DNA from: DTU018 sp964618175
Lineage (GTDB): Bacteria; Bacillota; Syntrophomonadia; Syntrophomonadales; Syntrophomonadaceae
Assembly: GCA_964618175.1 (NCBI GenBank)
Contig: CAZTZX010000018.1
Location: forward strand, 1-31,894
Direction of reading: 5' to 3'
Length of the DNA stretch: 31,894 nt
Shown: in pieces, positions 8,271 to 15,330 of the stretch
Layout of the letters: the number at the start of each line of letters is the position of its first letter
Position numbering within the stretch: the first letter of the stretch is position 1
The notes under the pieces: model-generated
The model's database searches: none
The model's input: only the letters and a program-made list of their open reading frames with translations
What the model was told of the DNA's origin: nothing
Translations under genes and position numbers: made by a program

Positions 8271-8876
8271 ATGCAGCTAAGTGATCGCCAGCAGCAAATA
8301 TTGGATTATATCCGACAGCGTATCAAGAAAAGCGGCTATCCCCCGACGGTGCGGGAAATTGGAGAAGCAGTGGGATTAAAATCCAGTTCAACCGTACACT
8401 CTTATTTAGTTCAATTGGAAGAGTTGGGTTTGATCCGTAAGGATCCTACTAAACCAAGAGCAATTATACCGGTGGAAAATGATGATAACGCTCCACTCAG
8501 TGAAGGTCTGTCACTACCATTGGTTGGACGCGTAGCAGCAGGAACTCCTATTCTGGCAGAGCAGAATGTGGAGACCTACCTGTCTGTACCATCCGAATTG
8601 GTTGGCTATGGAACTCATTTTCTATTGGAGGTAAAAGGTGACAGTATGATAGAAGCCGGTATTTTGGATGGTGACTATTTGATCGTTCGCCAGCAAAACC
8701 AGGCTTCAAATGGGGAAATCGTAGTAGCAATGATGGAAGATGAGGCTACCGTTAAACGTATCTATTTCCACAGCGATCACATTGAACTTCGCCCGGAAAA
8801 CAGTTCCATGCAGCCATTCCGGGTCAATGATGCGCAAATACTAGGAAAAGTGGCCGGTCTTATCCGCAAGATGTGA
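8271..8876 (+). CDS. lexA: LexA repressor, SOS regulator
   Basis: A 201-residue dimeric transcription repressor that is cleaved on contact with RecA-ssDNA. It has an N-terminal winged helix-turn-helix (about 1-65, TVREIGEAVGLKSSSTVH) and a C-terminal S24 peptidase-like domain. The self-cleavage bond is A90-G91 (GRVAAGTP), with catalytic S125 (KGDSM) and K162 (TVKRI). The ATG at 8271 has AAGGAAGG upstream; an in-frame TTG at 8262 sits too close to that site. It has its own promoter and an SOS-box-like operator. Length and catalytic residues are standard. Confidence 0.97.
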   Translation: MQLSDRQQQILDYIRQRIKKSGYPPTVREIGEAVGLKSSSTVHSYLVQLEELGLIRKDPTKPRAIIPVENDDNAPLSEGLSLPLVGRVAAGTPILAEQNVETYLSVPSELVGYGTHFLLEVKGDSMIEAGILDGDYLIVRQQNQASNGEIVVAMMEDEATVKRIYFHSDHIELRPENSSMQPFRVNDAQILGKVAGLIRKM

Positions 8877-8883
8877 TAAAGAA

Positions 8884-8903
8884 AGGAGGCAGTTATGCCT
8901 CCT
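8884..8903 (-). terminator. Hairpin copy 1, likely terminator for glnA
   Basis: AGGAGGCA pairs with TGCCTCCT around GTTA (8-bp perfect stem). Read on the minus strand it is followed by TTCTTTATC, a U-rich tract; read on the plus strand it is followed by CAGACC, which is not. It therefore fits leftward glnA transcription, although it lies 183 bp past the glnA stop. It is identical over 20 bp to copy 2. Confidence 0.55.
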
Positions 8904-9056
8904 CAGACCGTCAAAAAAGGGCTAATAGCTGCGTTAACTCGAGAAACCCATTCAATCGACGTACCTCAGTACGCCTCAATCATGGGTTCCCCCAGTTGCC
9001 TTGTTCTTATCCTTTTTTGCTCGCTCTGGCAGAGTGTCGACTTCTTCGACACCCTG
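8904..9056. repeat. Palindromic insert between duplicated hairpins (MITE-like candidate)
   Basis: 153 bp lie between two exact 20-bp repeats (8884-8903 and 9057-9076). The insert is an imperfect long palindrome: CAAAAAAGG (8912-8920) matches CCTTTTTTG (9011-9019), AACCCAT (8945-8951) matches ATGGGTT (8982-8988), and the core CGTAC/GTACG (8960-8964 / 8969-8973) closes a 4-nt CTCA loop. A separate 7-bp hairpin, GTGTCGA/TCGACAC, lies at 9034-9052. No convincing gene is present; the reading frames across it run through the hairpins. It resembles small non-autonomous palindromic elements, but copies elsewhere cannot be seen here. Confidence 0.5.
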
Positions 9057-9080
9057 AGGAGGCAGTTATGCCTCCTTTTT
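9057..9080 (+). terminator. Hairpin copy 2, likely terminator for lexA
   Basis: The same 8-bp stem and GTTA loop as copy 1, here followed on the plus strand by a T run through 9080. Read on the minus strand the following bases are CAGGGT, so it works for lexA only. Confidence 0.75.
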
Positions 9081-9085
9081 AGCTT

Positions 9086-10402
9086 TTAGAATTTCTCGAG
9101 ATATTCGTTGATCTCCCAGTCATAGACTCGGGAGCTGTAATTTTCCCACTCTTTGATTTTCGCCAATACAAAGCGGGAGTAAATGTGCTCTCCCAGTGCT
9201 TCCTGTATTAACGTATCACGTCTCAGTTCGTTAATGGCTTCGTAAAGATTCTCGGGCAATGAGTCGATATTGTTCATTTTGCGGGTAGCCAGATCCATTT
9301 CATATATGTTCTGTTCTACAGCTGCCGGAGGTTCCAGATGGGAGCTCATTCCATCCAGGCCAGCTTTCAACACTACCGCCAGGCCCAGATAAGGATTACA
9401 AGTGGGATCCGGACTGCGCAATTCCATGCGGGTACCGATCCCCCGCCGGGCAGGAATACGTATTAAAGGACTGCGATTGCGATAAGACCAAGCAATATAT
9501 GTGGGCGCTTCATAACCAGGCACCAACCGTTTATAAGAATTGACCGTGGGGTTGGTAATCGCTGAAATGGCTGGGGCGTGCTTCAACACTCCGGCCATGA
9601 AACTGCGGCATAACTTACTAATTCCATCCTTGGCGGTTCCATCATAGAAAACATTCTCTTCACCCTTAAACAGAGAAACATGCAGATGCATGCCTGAACC
9701 AGCAATTCCATAAATCGGCTTGGGCATAAAAGTAGCGTGGAGTCCATGGTGCTGGGCTACCGTGCGTACTACAATACGGAAAGTAACAATGCTGTCCGCA
9801 GTAGTCAGTGCTTGCCGATACTTAAAATCGATTTCATGCTGACCAGGAGCCCCTTCATGGTGAGCAGCCTCAATCTCAAAACCCATACTCTGCAGAGTCT
9901 GCACCATGTCGCGACGGGCTTCTTCACCTTTGTCTACCGGCGGCAAATCAAAATAACCGGCCTTATCATTAGTCTCCAGGGTAGGCGCACCATTTTCATC
10001 TAATTGAAATAGGAAAAACTCCGGCTCAGGACCCACATACATGGTATATCCCATGTCCTTAGCCTCCTGCAGTACCCTTTGCAGAGCATGGCGAGGGGAT
10101 CCGGTAAAAGGCTGATTATCAGAGTCATAAATATCACAGATCAGCCGAGCGGTTTTACTGCCGTTCCAGGGCAGAATTAGAAAAGTGTCGAGATCAGGCC
10201 GCAGATACATATCGGACTCTTCAATGCGCACAAAACCTTCAATAGAAGATCCGTCAAACATCAATTCTCCATCCAGTGCCTTTTCTAGTTGATCGACAGT
10301 AATAGAAATACTCTTCATTACTCCCAGGATGTCAGTAAACTGCAACCTAATAAATACTACCTCTTGCTCAGCCGCTAAGCGCAAAATGGATGCCTTATCC
10401 AA
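9086..10402 (-). CDS. glnA: Glutamine synthetase type I-alpha
   Basis: A 438-residue enzyme that makes glutamine from glutamate, ammonia and ATP; it assembles as a dodecamer in the cytosol. Signatures are FDGSSIEGF (49-57), GPEPEFFLF, HEIDFKY, SGMHLHVSLF, NPTVNSYKRLVPGYEAP (with the flap Glu) and RNRSPLIRIPA. R59 corresponds to Bacillus R62, the feedback-inhibition and GlnR-interaction residue. The C-terminal region reads NIDSLPENLYEAI with no adenylylation-site tyrosine context, as expected for GSI-alpha. Start is TTG with GGAGGG 6 nt upstream. In Bacillus glnR precedes glnA in a spoVK-ynbB-glnR-glnA neighbourhood; here the order is kept but glnR is absent and a DUF456 gene lies between. Confidence 0.97.
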   Translation of the reverse strand: MDKASILRLAAEQEVVFIRLQFTDILGVMKSISITVDQLEKALDGELMFDGSSIEGFVRIEESDMYLRPDLDTFLILPWNGSKTARLICDIYDSDNQPFTGSPRHALQRVLQEAKDMGYTMYVGPEPEFFLFQLDENGAPTLETNDKAGYFDLPPVDKGEEARRDMVQTLQSMGFEIEAAHHEGAPGQHEIDFKYRQALTTADSIVTFRIVVRTVAQHHGLHATFMPKPIYGIAGSGMHLHVSLFKGEENVFYDGTAKDGISKLCRSFMAGVLKHAPAISAITNPTVNSYKRLVPGYEAPTYIAWSYRNRSPLIRIPARRGIGTRMELRSPDPTCNPYLGLAVVLKAGLDGMSSHLEPPAAVEQNIYEMDLATRKMNNIDSLPENLYEAINELRRDTLIQEALGEHIYSRFVLAKIKEWENYSSRVYDWEINEYLEKF

Positions 10403-10474
10403 AGTTATCCCTCCATATAATACTTGGCTGTTTTTTAATTGCCTTAGATTAACACATAATGGCTAGTCCCGCAA

Positions 10475-10954
10475 TTAGAACACCTTGACGATAAATGAAA
10501 TAACCATACCTACAGCAATCAGCAAATTGACTACAATTCCAGAAAACAGGCCTATTAATGCCCCCACGGAGGCTTTAATTGCCTGGTTAGAGTCCTTCTG
10601 CGTCCAGTATTCGCCAATAAAAGCACCCAGCAGAGGCCCAATAATGATTCCCAGGGGAGGAAACAGGATTATACCAAAGAACAAACCCAAGATAGCTCCT
10701 ACACTGCCCCATTTACTGGCTCCAAAATGGCGAGTTCCCCAAACGGTTGATAAGTAACTAAACAACATGGACAAGGCCGTTATGATTCCTAAAACTATCA
10801 AGTATCCCGAACTAATTACTGTGAAACCTTCATACCAACCATAGAATAAGACCGCTACAAAAATGAAGGGAATACCTGGTAGAACGGGCAAAATGGTGCC
10901 CGCCGCACCAATCAACATGGCCACGATCACTATTATTAAAACTATATTACTCAT
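10475..10954 (-). CDS. DUF456 membrane protein
   Basis: A 159-residue hydrophobic protein with four to five predicted membrane segments (about 3-30, 45-70, 80-115, 128-155). It shows the DUF456 pattern of a GTILPVLPGIPFIF N-terminal segment followed by glycine-rich repeats (GAILGLFFGIILFPPLGIIIG and GALIGLFSG). The function of the family is unknown; the small-residue repeats suggest tight helix packing. The ATG overlaps the stop of the upstream gene by one base (TAATG) with GGAG before it, so translation is probably coupled. It sits between a ynbB-like gene and glnA on the same strand. Confidence 0.8.
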   Translation of the reverse strand: MSNIVLIIVIVAMLIGAAGTILPVLPGIPFIFVAVLFYGWYEGFTVISSGYLIVLGIITALSMLFSYLSTVWGTRHFGASKWGSVGAILGLFFGIILFPPLGIIIGPLLGAFIGEYWTQKDSNQAIKASVGALIGLFSGIVVNLLIAVGMVISFIVKVF

Positions 10955-12195
10955 TATCGCTCTCCTTTTTGAACTGTTAACTCCTCGAGCAAACGCTCTA
11001 CCACATAGCGGACATGTTCATAACTTAGCCCACCCTGCATAAAAGCAGTATAAGGAGTTCTCAACGGGGCATCACAGGAAAGTTCTATGGATGATCCCTG
11101 AATAAAAGTGCCCGCTGCCATAATGATCTGATCCGCATAACCGGGCATATCTGCAAATTCAAGTCGCACATCACTGTCAATCGGTGATGATTCCTGGACG
11201 ATCTGGCAGAATCGTTTGATCTGCTGGGGATCATTGAGAATGATAGCCTGGACAATATCCGTGCGTTTATCAAACCAGCGCGGGCTCACTGCCCAACCCA
11301 TTCGTTCAAAAACAGCTGCGGTCAGCACAGCGCCCTTAAGAGCCTGCAAAACAATATGCGGGGCTAGAAACAGACCTTGGTATAGAAGACGGTTTTGACC
11401 CAGGCTAGCCCCCATTTCCTTGCCTAACCCAGGAGCCGTGAGATAATCGGCAATTTGATCCACCAAATCATTCCCGCCCACTATATATCCGCCCGATAAC
11501 GCCAACCCGCCACCCGGGTTTTTAATAAGTGAACCAGCCATCAAATCAACCCCATAATCGGTGGGTTCGGTGGTATTAACAAATTCACCATAACAATTAT
11601 CCACCATAATTATGGTGTGGGGATTGCAGGAGCGAACAATATCTACCAATTGTTTGATGGTATCCAAGTCCACTGCTGGACGCAGACTGTATCCACGCGA
11701 CCTTTGAATCAATACCATACGGGTCTGCGTAGTTATGTAATCAGGCAATGACGTCAGATCAGCTTTCAACTCTGAAGTAAGCGGTATCTCTTGATAGTTG
11801 ATACCACGGTCTACCAGACTGTTTGGCAGAGGCTTTTCATAGCCGATCACTCTTTTAAGAGTATCATAAGGAGGCCCTACTAGAGATATCAACTGGTCTC
11901 CCGGCCTGAGCAAGGCAAACAAGCAAGATGATATAGCATGGGTTCCCGACACAATTTGCGAACGCACCAGCGCGTTGGGAGCCGAAAATACATCAGCATA
12001 CAATTCTTCCAGAGTATCTCGTCCCACATCCCCATAGCCGTATCCAGAAGATGATTGAAAGTGTGATTCTCGAATCCTGTGACGCTGAAATGCACGCAAT
12101 ACCCTGGTTTGGTTAATATAGGCAGTCTCTTCGAACTGTTGAAAAATCTCGCGCAGATCCTGTTCTACGTCTCTTATTAATTTGGAAGAATGCAA
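10954..12195 (-). CDS. YnbB-like PLP enzyme (methionine gamma-lyase / 'aluminum resistance' family)
   Basis: A fold-type I pyridoxal-phosphate protein of about 413 residues. From the 12195 start, the PLP lysine is K225 in GSLIKNPGGG and D199 in MVDNCYGEF binds the ring nitrogen; YGYGDVGRDTLE and SGTHAI are family signatures. Relatives are annotated as methionine gamma-lyase-like or aluminum-resistance proteins; the true substrate is not established. The frame opens at a GTG at 12207, but AAGGTGG overlaps that codon and lies 8 nt before a TTG at 12195, which I prefer. It is 10-22 bp downstream of spoVK, matching the Bacillus spoVK/ynbB neighbourhood. Confidence 0.85.
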   Translation of the reverse strand: MHSSKLIRDVEQDLREIFQQFEETAYINQTRVLRAFQRHRIRESHFQSSSGYGYGDVGRDTLEELYADVFSAPNALVRSQIVSGTHAISSCLFALLRPGDQLISLVGPPYDTLKRVIGYEKPLPNSLVDRGINYQEIPLTSELKADLTSLPDYITTQTRMVLIQRSRGYSLRPAVDLDTIKQLVDIVRSCNPHTIIMVDNCYGEFVNTTEPTDYGVDLMAGSLIKNPGGGLALSGGYIVGGNDLVDQIADYLTAPGLGKEMGASLGQNRLLYQGLFLAPHIVLQALKGAVLTAAVFERMGWAVSPRWFDKRTDIVQAIILNDPQQIKRFCQIVQESSPIDSDVRLEFADMPGYADQIIMAAGTFIQGSSIELSCDAPLRTPYTAFMQGGLSYEHVRYVVERLLEELTVQKGER

Positions 12196-12217
12196 TAGTG
12201 GTTCCACCTTCCCTGTA

Positions 12218-13093
12218 TTAACGTTTTATGATTTCCGGATCAGGTAAGTCTAATTCTTCAATGGTCATAAGTTCTTTGCGCCGCAATGGTTCCCGATCAA
12301 CAATGCGCAGAGCCTGCAAGCGAATAGACTTTTCGACCAAATTACGAACATAGCGGGCATTGCCGCTGTGAGGATGGCGCTGGCGCACAAACTCCTGTAA
12401 ATGATTCTTTAGCTTCCAACGGCAGCCATTGGTTAATTCATAATCACGCTCAAGGTACATCTGGATGGCAATAGACAATAGTTCATCTGAATTATAATCT
12501 GCGAAATCAATGTGAATAGGAAATCGGGATCGTAAACCAGGATTGGAGCGCAAAAAGCGTTCCATTTCATAGGAATAACCCGCCAGGATAACCACTAAAT
12601 TATCGCGGTTATCCTCCATAGCTTTAACCAGTGTAGAGATACTTTCCTGTCCGAAGTCCTTTTCCCCACCCTGAGACAGAGTATAGGCCTCGTCAATAAA
12701 CATAATCCCTCCCAGAGATTTTTTCAACAATTCCCGGGTTTTTTGCGCGGTATGCCCGATATACTCACCCACCAGGTCTGCACGTTCTACTTCCAATAGT
12801 TGACCTTTGCTGAGCACCCCGATATCGCGAAAGATGCGACCCAGGATGCGGGCCACAGTGGTTTTACCAGTACCAGGATTGCCTTTGAAAACCATATGCA
12901 ATGCATTGGGGCAGGCTTTGAGTTGCATTTGGCTGCGACGCGATTGAATAAGGGAGAAGGCGGTCACCTCTGCCAGAATTCTTTTAACATCCTTCAAGCC
13001 AATTAAACCCTCGAGCTCCATAAATGCATCGGTCTTAGGAAAGCTATTGGATGCCGCGTCATCATCCTGTGAATTATCTACATTATAGCGCAT
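12218..13093 (-). CDS. spoVK: Stage V sporulation protein K, CbxX/CfxQ AAA+ ATPase
   Basis: A single AAA+ module of the SpoVK/CbbX type (residues counted from a possible GTG at 13117): Walker A GNPGTGKT (79-86), Walker B GGIMFIDEA (136-144), sensor region VVILAGYSYEM and an arginine-rich C-terminal lid with SGNARYVRNL. In Bacillus SpoVK is needed for spore maturation; the molecular target is unknown. No good ribosome site is visible. I choose the ATG at 13093 (291 residues), but GTG codons at 13114 and 13117 are possible. Two terminators separate it from hfq upstream, so it starts its own transcript. Confidence 0.85.
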   Translation of the reverse strand: MRYNVDNSQDDDAASNSFPKTDAFMELEGLIGLKDVKRILAEVTAFSLIQSRRSQMQLKACPNALHMVFKGNPGTGKTTVARILGRIFRDIGVLSKGQLLEVERADLVGEYIGHTAQKTRELLKKSLGGIMFIDEAYTLSQGGEKDFGQESISTLVKAMEDNRDNLVVILAGYSYEMERFLRSNPGLRSRFPIHIDFADYNSDELLSIAIQMYLERDYELTNGCRWKLKNHLQEFVRQRHPHSGNARYVRNLVEKSIRLQALRIVDREPLRRKELMTIEELDLPDPEIIKR

Positions 13094-13182
13094 AGATATT
13101 TCCAATCTTATCACCACTTATTTAGAGTCTAGGTTAATATATGCCGAGTAGATAGAAGTGGTGATACTTGATAAGTATAAGC

Positions 13183-13212
13183 AAACAAAAATCCGCTCCG
13201 AGGCAAGCGGAT
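13183..13212 (-). terminator. Second terminator between hfq and spoVK
   Basis: ATCCGCT (13191-13197) pairs with AGCGGAT (13206-13212). On the minus strand the stem is followed by TTTTGTTTGC. It lies beyond the first hfq terminator and acts as a backup that insulates spoVK. Confidence 0.75.
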
Positions 13213-13249
13213 CAATAAATATATTCATATGAAAGAGAAAGGTTCAATT

Positions 13250-13276
13250 AAAGAACAAAACCCGGTTGCCCGGGTT
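13250..13276 (-). terminator. Terminator directly after hfq
   Basis: AACCCGG (13259-13265) pairs with CCGGGTT (13270-13276) around TTGC. It begins immediately after the hfq stop codon and is followed on the minus strand by TTGTTCTTT. It closes the mutS-mutL-miaA-hfq transcript. Confidence 0.85.
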
Positions 13277-13525
13277 CTAATCGTCTTCGTGCTTTGGCTC
13301 CAGGTTTAGGCCAGCGATAGGCCGGAGCGGTGCCACAGTGGAAATGGCGTGTTTATAAACCAGTTGCTGCTTTTGTTCCAATTCAACAACTACCGTAAAG
13401 TTGTCGAATCCCTTTACTAATCCCTTTATTTGAAATCCGTTGACCAGGTAAATGGTTACCGGTACTTTGTCTTTCCTGACTTGGTTCAAGAATGCATCCT
13501 GAAGATTAATCTGCCCTTTACTCAT
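13277..13525 (-). CDS. hfq: RNA chaperone Hfq
   Basis: An 82-residue Sm-like protein that forms a hexameric ring and binds small RNAs and A-rich tracts. INLQDAFLNQVRKDKVPVT (6-24) gives Sm1, with Q8 and the proximal-face contacts; NGFQIKGLVKGFDNFTVVV (29-47) continues the fold, and YKHAIST (57-63) is the hallmark Sm2 motif, preceded by KQQLV. The reading frame is open far upstream into miaA, but homology begins at this ATG and GGGGG lies about 12 nt before it. It is 46 bp downstream of miaA, the classic miaA-hfq pair, and has a terminator right at its end. The C-terminal tail is short and acidic. Confidence 0.96.
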   Translation of the reverse strand: MSKGQINLQDAFLNQVRKDKVPVTIYLVNGFQIKGLVKGFDNFTVVVELEQKQQLVYKHAISTVAPLRPIAGLNLEPKHEDD

Positions 13526-13571
13526 TAAGGCTTTGACCCCCATTTCAATTGCTTCATTCTCATTACAAATT

Positions 13572-14501
13572 CTACATCTGCGAGAATAGTCCTTCCATAT
13601 GCCCAGATATTTTTTCGGCCAAATCATGATCTGAGTATCGAGCAACGTCAAACCAGATGATTCTTTGGTCGCGTTTAAACCAAGTATACTGACGTTTTGC
13701 ATAGTGACGGGTTTCTTTCTTAATAGCGGTGACCATTTCCGAATAAGAAAGTAAGCCATCCAAGTAGTACAATACTTGCTTGTAGCCCAGAGCCTGCATA
13801 GCATTGTTATGCAGGTCGTAACCCTGTTTATAAAATTCCTTTACTTCGTCGATCAGACCAGCTTTTAACATGATATCGACCCGGTCATTGATGCGCTGGT
13901 AAAGGGCTTCTCTTGCTAAGTAGAGTCCCACCGCTGCGAGATTGTATGTATCAGGTTGACGTTTCTGTTGCTGAGAAAAAGGCTTACCGGTCAGTTCATA
14001 TACCTCGAGGGCGCGAATAATGCGTTTTTCATCCTGGGGACTAATACGCTGGGCATAATCTAGATCGATCTGTTTTAAGCGCAGGTATAAGTCAGATAAG
14101 CCATTTTGGCTGACTTCCTGTTGGAGACGCTGCCTAACTTCCTCACGAGTATCCATCGGAAAAAGGCTGTAATTGTCAACTACGCTCTGGTAATAAAGGC
14201 CGGTTCCGCCCACCAACAAAGGAATGTTATCGCGCTGGTTAATTGCGACAATCAATTCCTGAGCTGAAGACTGGTATTCTGCCACCGTAAAATCATGATC
14301 TACCTCGGCAATATCTATGAGATGATGAGGAACTACTGATTGTTCCTGGCGATTGGCTTTGGCAGTACCAATATCCATACCGCGATAAACCTGCATGGAG
14401 TCACAGGAGATGATCTCTCCGTTCAAACGCTTAGCTATTTCGATCGCTAACCCTGTTTTCCCCACAGCTGTCGGCCCTACCAGAGCTGCCAGCTTTAACA
14501 C
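13572..14501 (-). CDS. miaA: tRNA dimethylallyltransferase MiaA
   Basis: A 309-residue enzyme that adds a dimethylallyl group to N6 of A37 in tRNAs reading UNN codons, making i6A. The P-loop GPTAVGKTGLA is near residues 9-19, followed by DSMQVYRGMDIGTAK (34-48) with the catalytic aspartate, and KRQYTWFKRD near the C-terminus. The i6A product is the substrate of MiaB, also in this window. The start is GTG with GAGGTGAT about 6 nt upstream; a nearby ATG at 14508 is out of frame. It lies between a methyltransferase gene and hfq in the mutSL transcript. Confidence 0.96.
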   Translation of the reverse strand: MLKLAALVGPTAVGKTGLAIEIAKRLNGEIISCDSMQVYRGMDIGTAKANRQEQSVVPHHLIDIAEVDHDFTVAEYQSSAQELIVAINQRDNIPLLVGGTGLYYQSVVDNYSLFPMDTREEVRQRLQQEVSQNGLSDLYLRLKQIDLDYAQRISPQDEKRIIRALEVYELTGKPFSQQQKRQPDTYNLAAVGLYLAREALYQRINDRVDIMLKAGLIDEVKEFYKQGYDLHNNAMQALGYKQVLYYLDGLLSYSEMVTAIKKETRHYAKRQYTWFKRDQRIIWFDVARYSDHDLAEKISGHMEGLFSQM

Positions 14502-14530
14502 TAGGCATCACCTCATTAATGTTTAGATAG

Positions 14531-15316
14531 TCAACTTATGTTTATGATCCCATAAGCAAGTTTATGGGACGAGGTAGAGACGACCGTCTCAATACCCAGT
14601 CGCCTAAATTCTTCCCCATGGCTTCTCTCTTTAACAACTACTCTAAAACGAGCTACCCGACAGGCCTCCTCTAAAGTTTGCAATGATAAAGGACGTGGGT
14701 CAGCCAGATTACGCAGGGGAGAAAGCGGTTGACTGCTCCAAAGGGGTTGACGAAACATAGGATCAAAGTAGACCACATCAAAAGAATTGCTAGCCTGCTG
14801 GGCTAAGAATTCGCTATGATCAGCGTTGATTACCTCAATGCGTTGGATGGGTTCAGTGAGCCAGTAAATATCGCTGGTAAAGTGGAGCATTCCCCATTTA
14901 ATAATGGCAGCAACCACTGGCGATGATTCCAGACCTACCACCTTACTATGAGTAAAAAATGAGGCCACCACTGCATCAGCACCCAGTCCCAGCGTGCAAT
15001 CCAAGAAAGAATCCCCTTCCTTCACGTCACAAGCTTTTATCATGGGGTCATCCTGGTTACGCTTGTGGTAGGCACCAATACGTACCTTAGCCATGCTGGG
15101 ATGAAAGAAGAATTGCTTATCACCTAAATGCAAAATCGGTCCGCTTTCTTTCCAGACCACTACCCCATCAGCATGGTGTTCCTGCAAAAGCCTAGCCAGG
15201 CCTTTTCCGGAACGTGGAATATACGGTAGTCCTATTTCCGCCAGAAAATCCTCTAAATCAGCCGAGTTTGATTCGCCTGATAGCGGGCTGGTAACGATTA
15301 ATTCCAAAGTGGTCAA
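14531..15316 (-). CDS. RsmJ-like SAM-dependent methyltransferase
   Basis: A 261-residue class I methyltransferase. The SAM-binding motif is DCTLGLGADA (106-115), VVGLESSP (126-133) contributes the acidic ribose-binding residue, and the catalytic-type motif is YFDPMF (183-188). The C-terminal FRVVVKERSH resembles RsmJ (16S rRNA m2G1516 methyltransferase, PF04445), so a guanine-N2 RNA target is plausible but unproven. It lies 14 bp downstream of mutL and upstream of miaA, a setting that mixes repair and RNA modification. The start is TTG at 15316 very close to GGTGGAGG; a TTG three codons later (15307) has better spacing. No ATG is available nearby. Confidence 0.78.
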   Translation of the reverse strand: MTTLELIVTSPLSGESNSADLEDFLAEIGLPYIPRSGKGLARLLQEHHADGVVVWKESGPILHLGDKQFFFHPSMAKVRIGAYHKRNQDDPMIKACDVKEGDSFLDCTLGLGADAVVASFFTHSKVVGLESSPVVAAIIKWGMLHFTSDIYWLTEPIQRIEVINADHSEFLAQQASNSFDVVYFDPMFRQPLWSSQPLSPLRNLADPRPLSLQTLEEACRVARFRVVVKERSHGEEFRRLGIETVVSTSSHKLAYGIINIS

Positions 15317-15330
15317 TCCTCCACCTTTGT

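Noticed and set aside
8877..9085. Two overlapping plus-strand frames of 64 and 69 codons between lexA and glnA
   Set aside because: They run through the duplicated hairpins and the palindrome; there is no protein-like composition or separate ribosome site beyond the hairpin arm that mimics AGGAGG.
13526..13804. Upstream extension of the hfq frame to a 175-residue protein
   Set aside because: The extra sequence is the shifted frame of miaA; Hfq homology and the ribosome site support the ATG at 13525.
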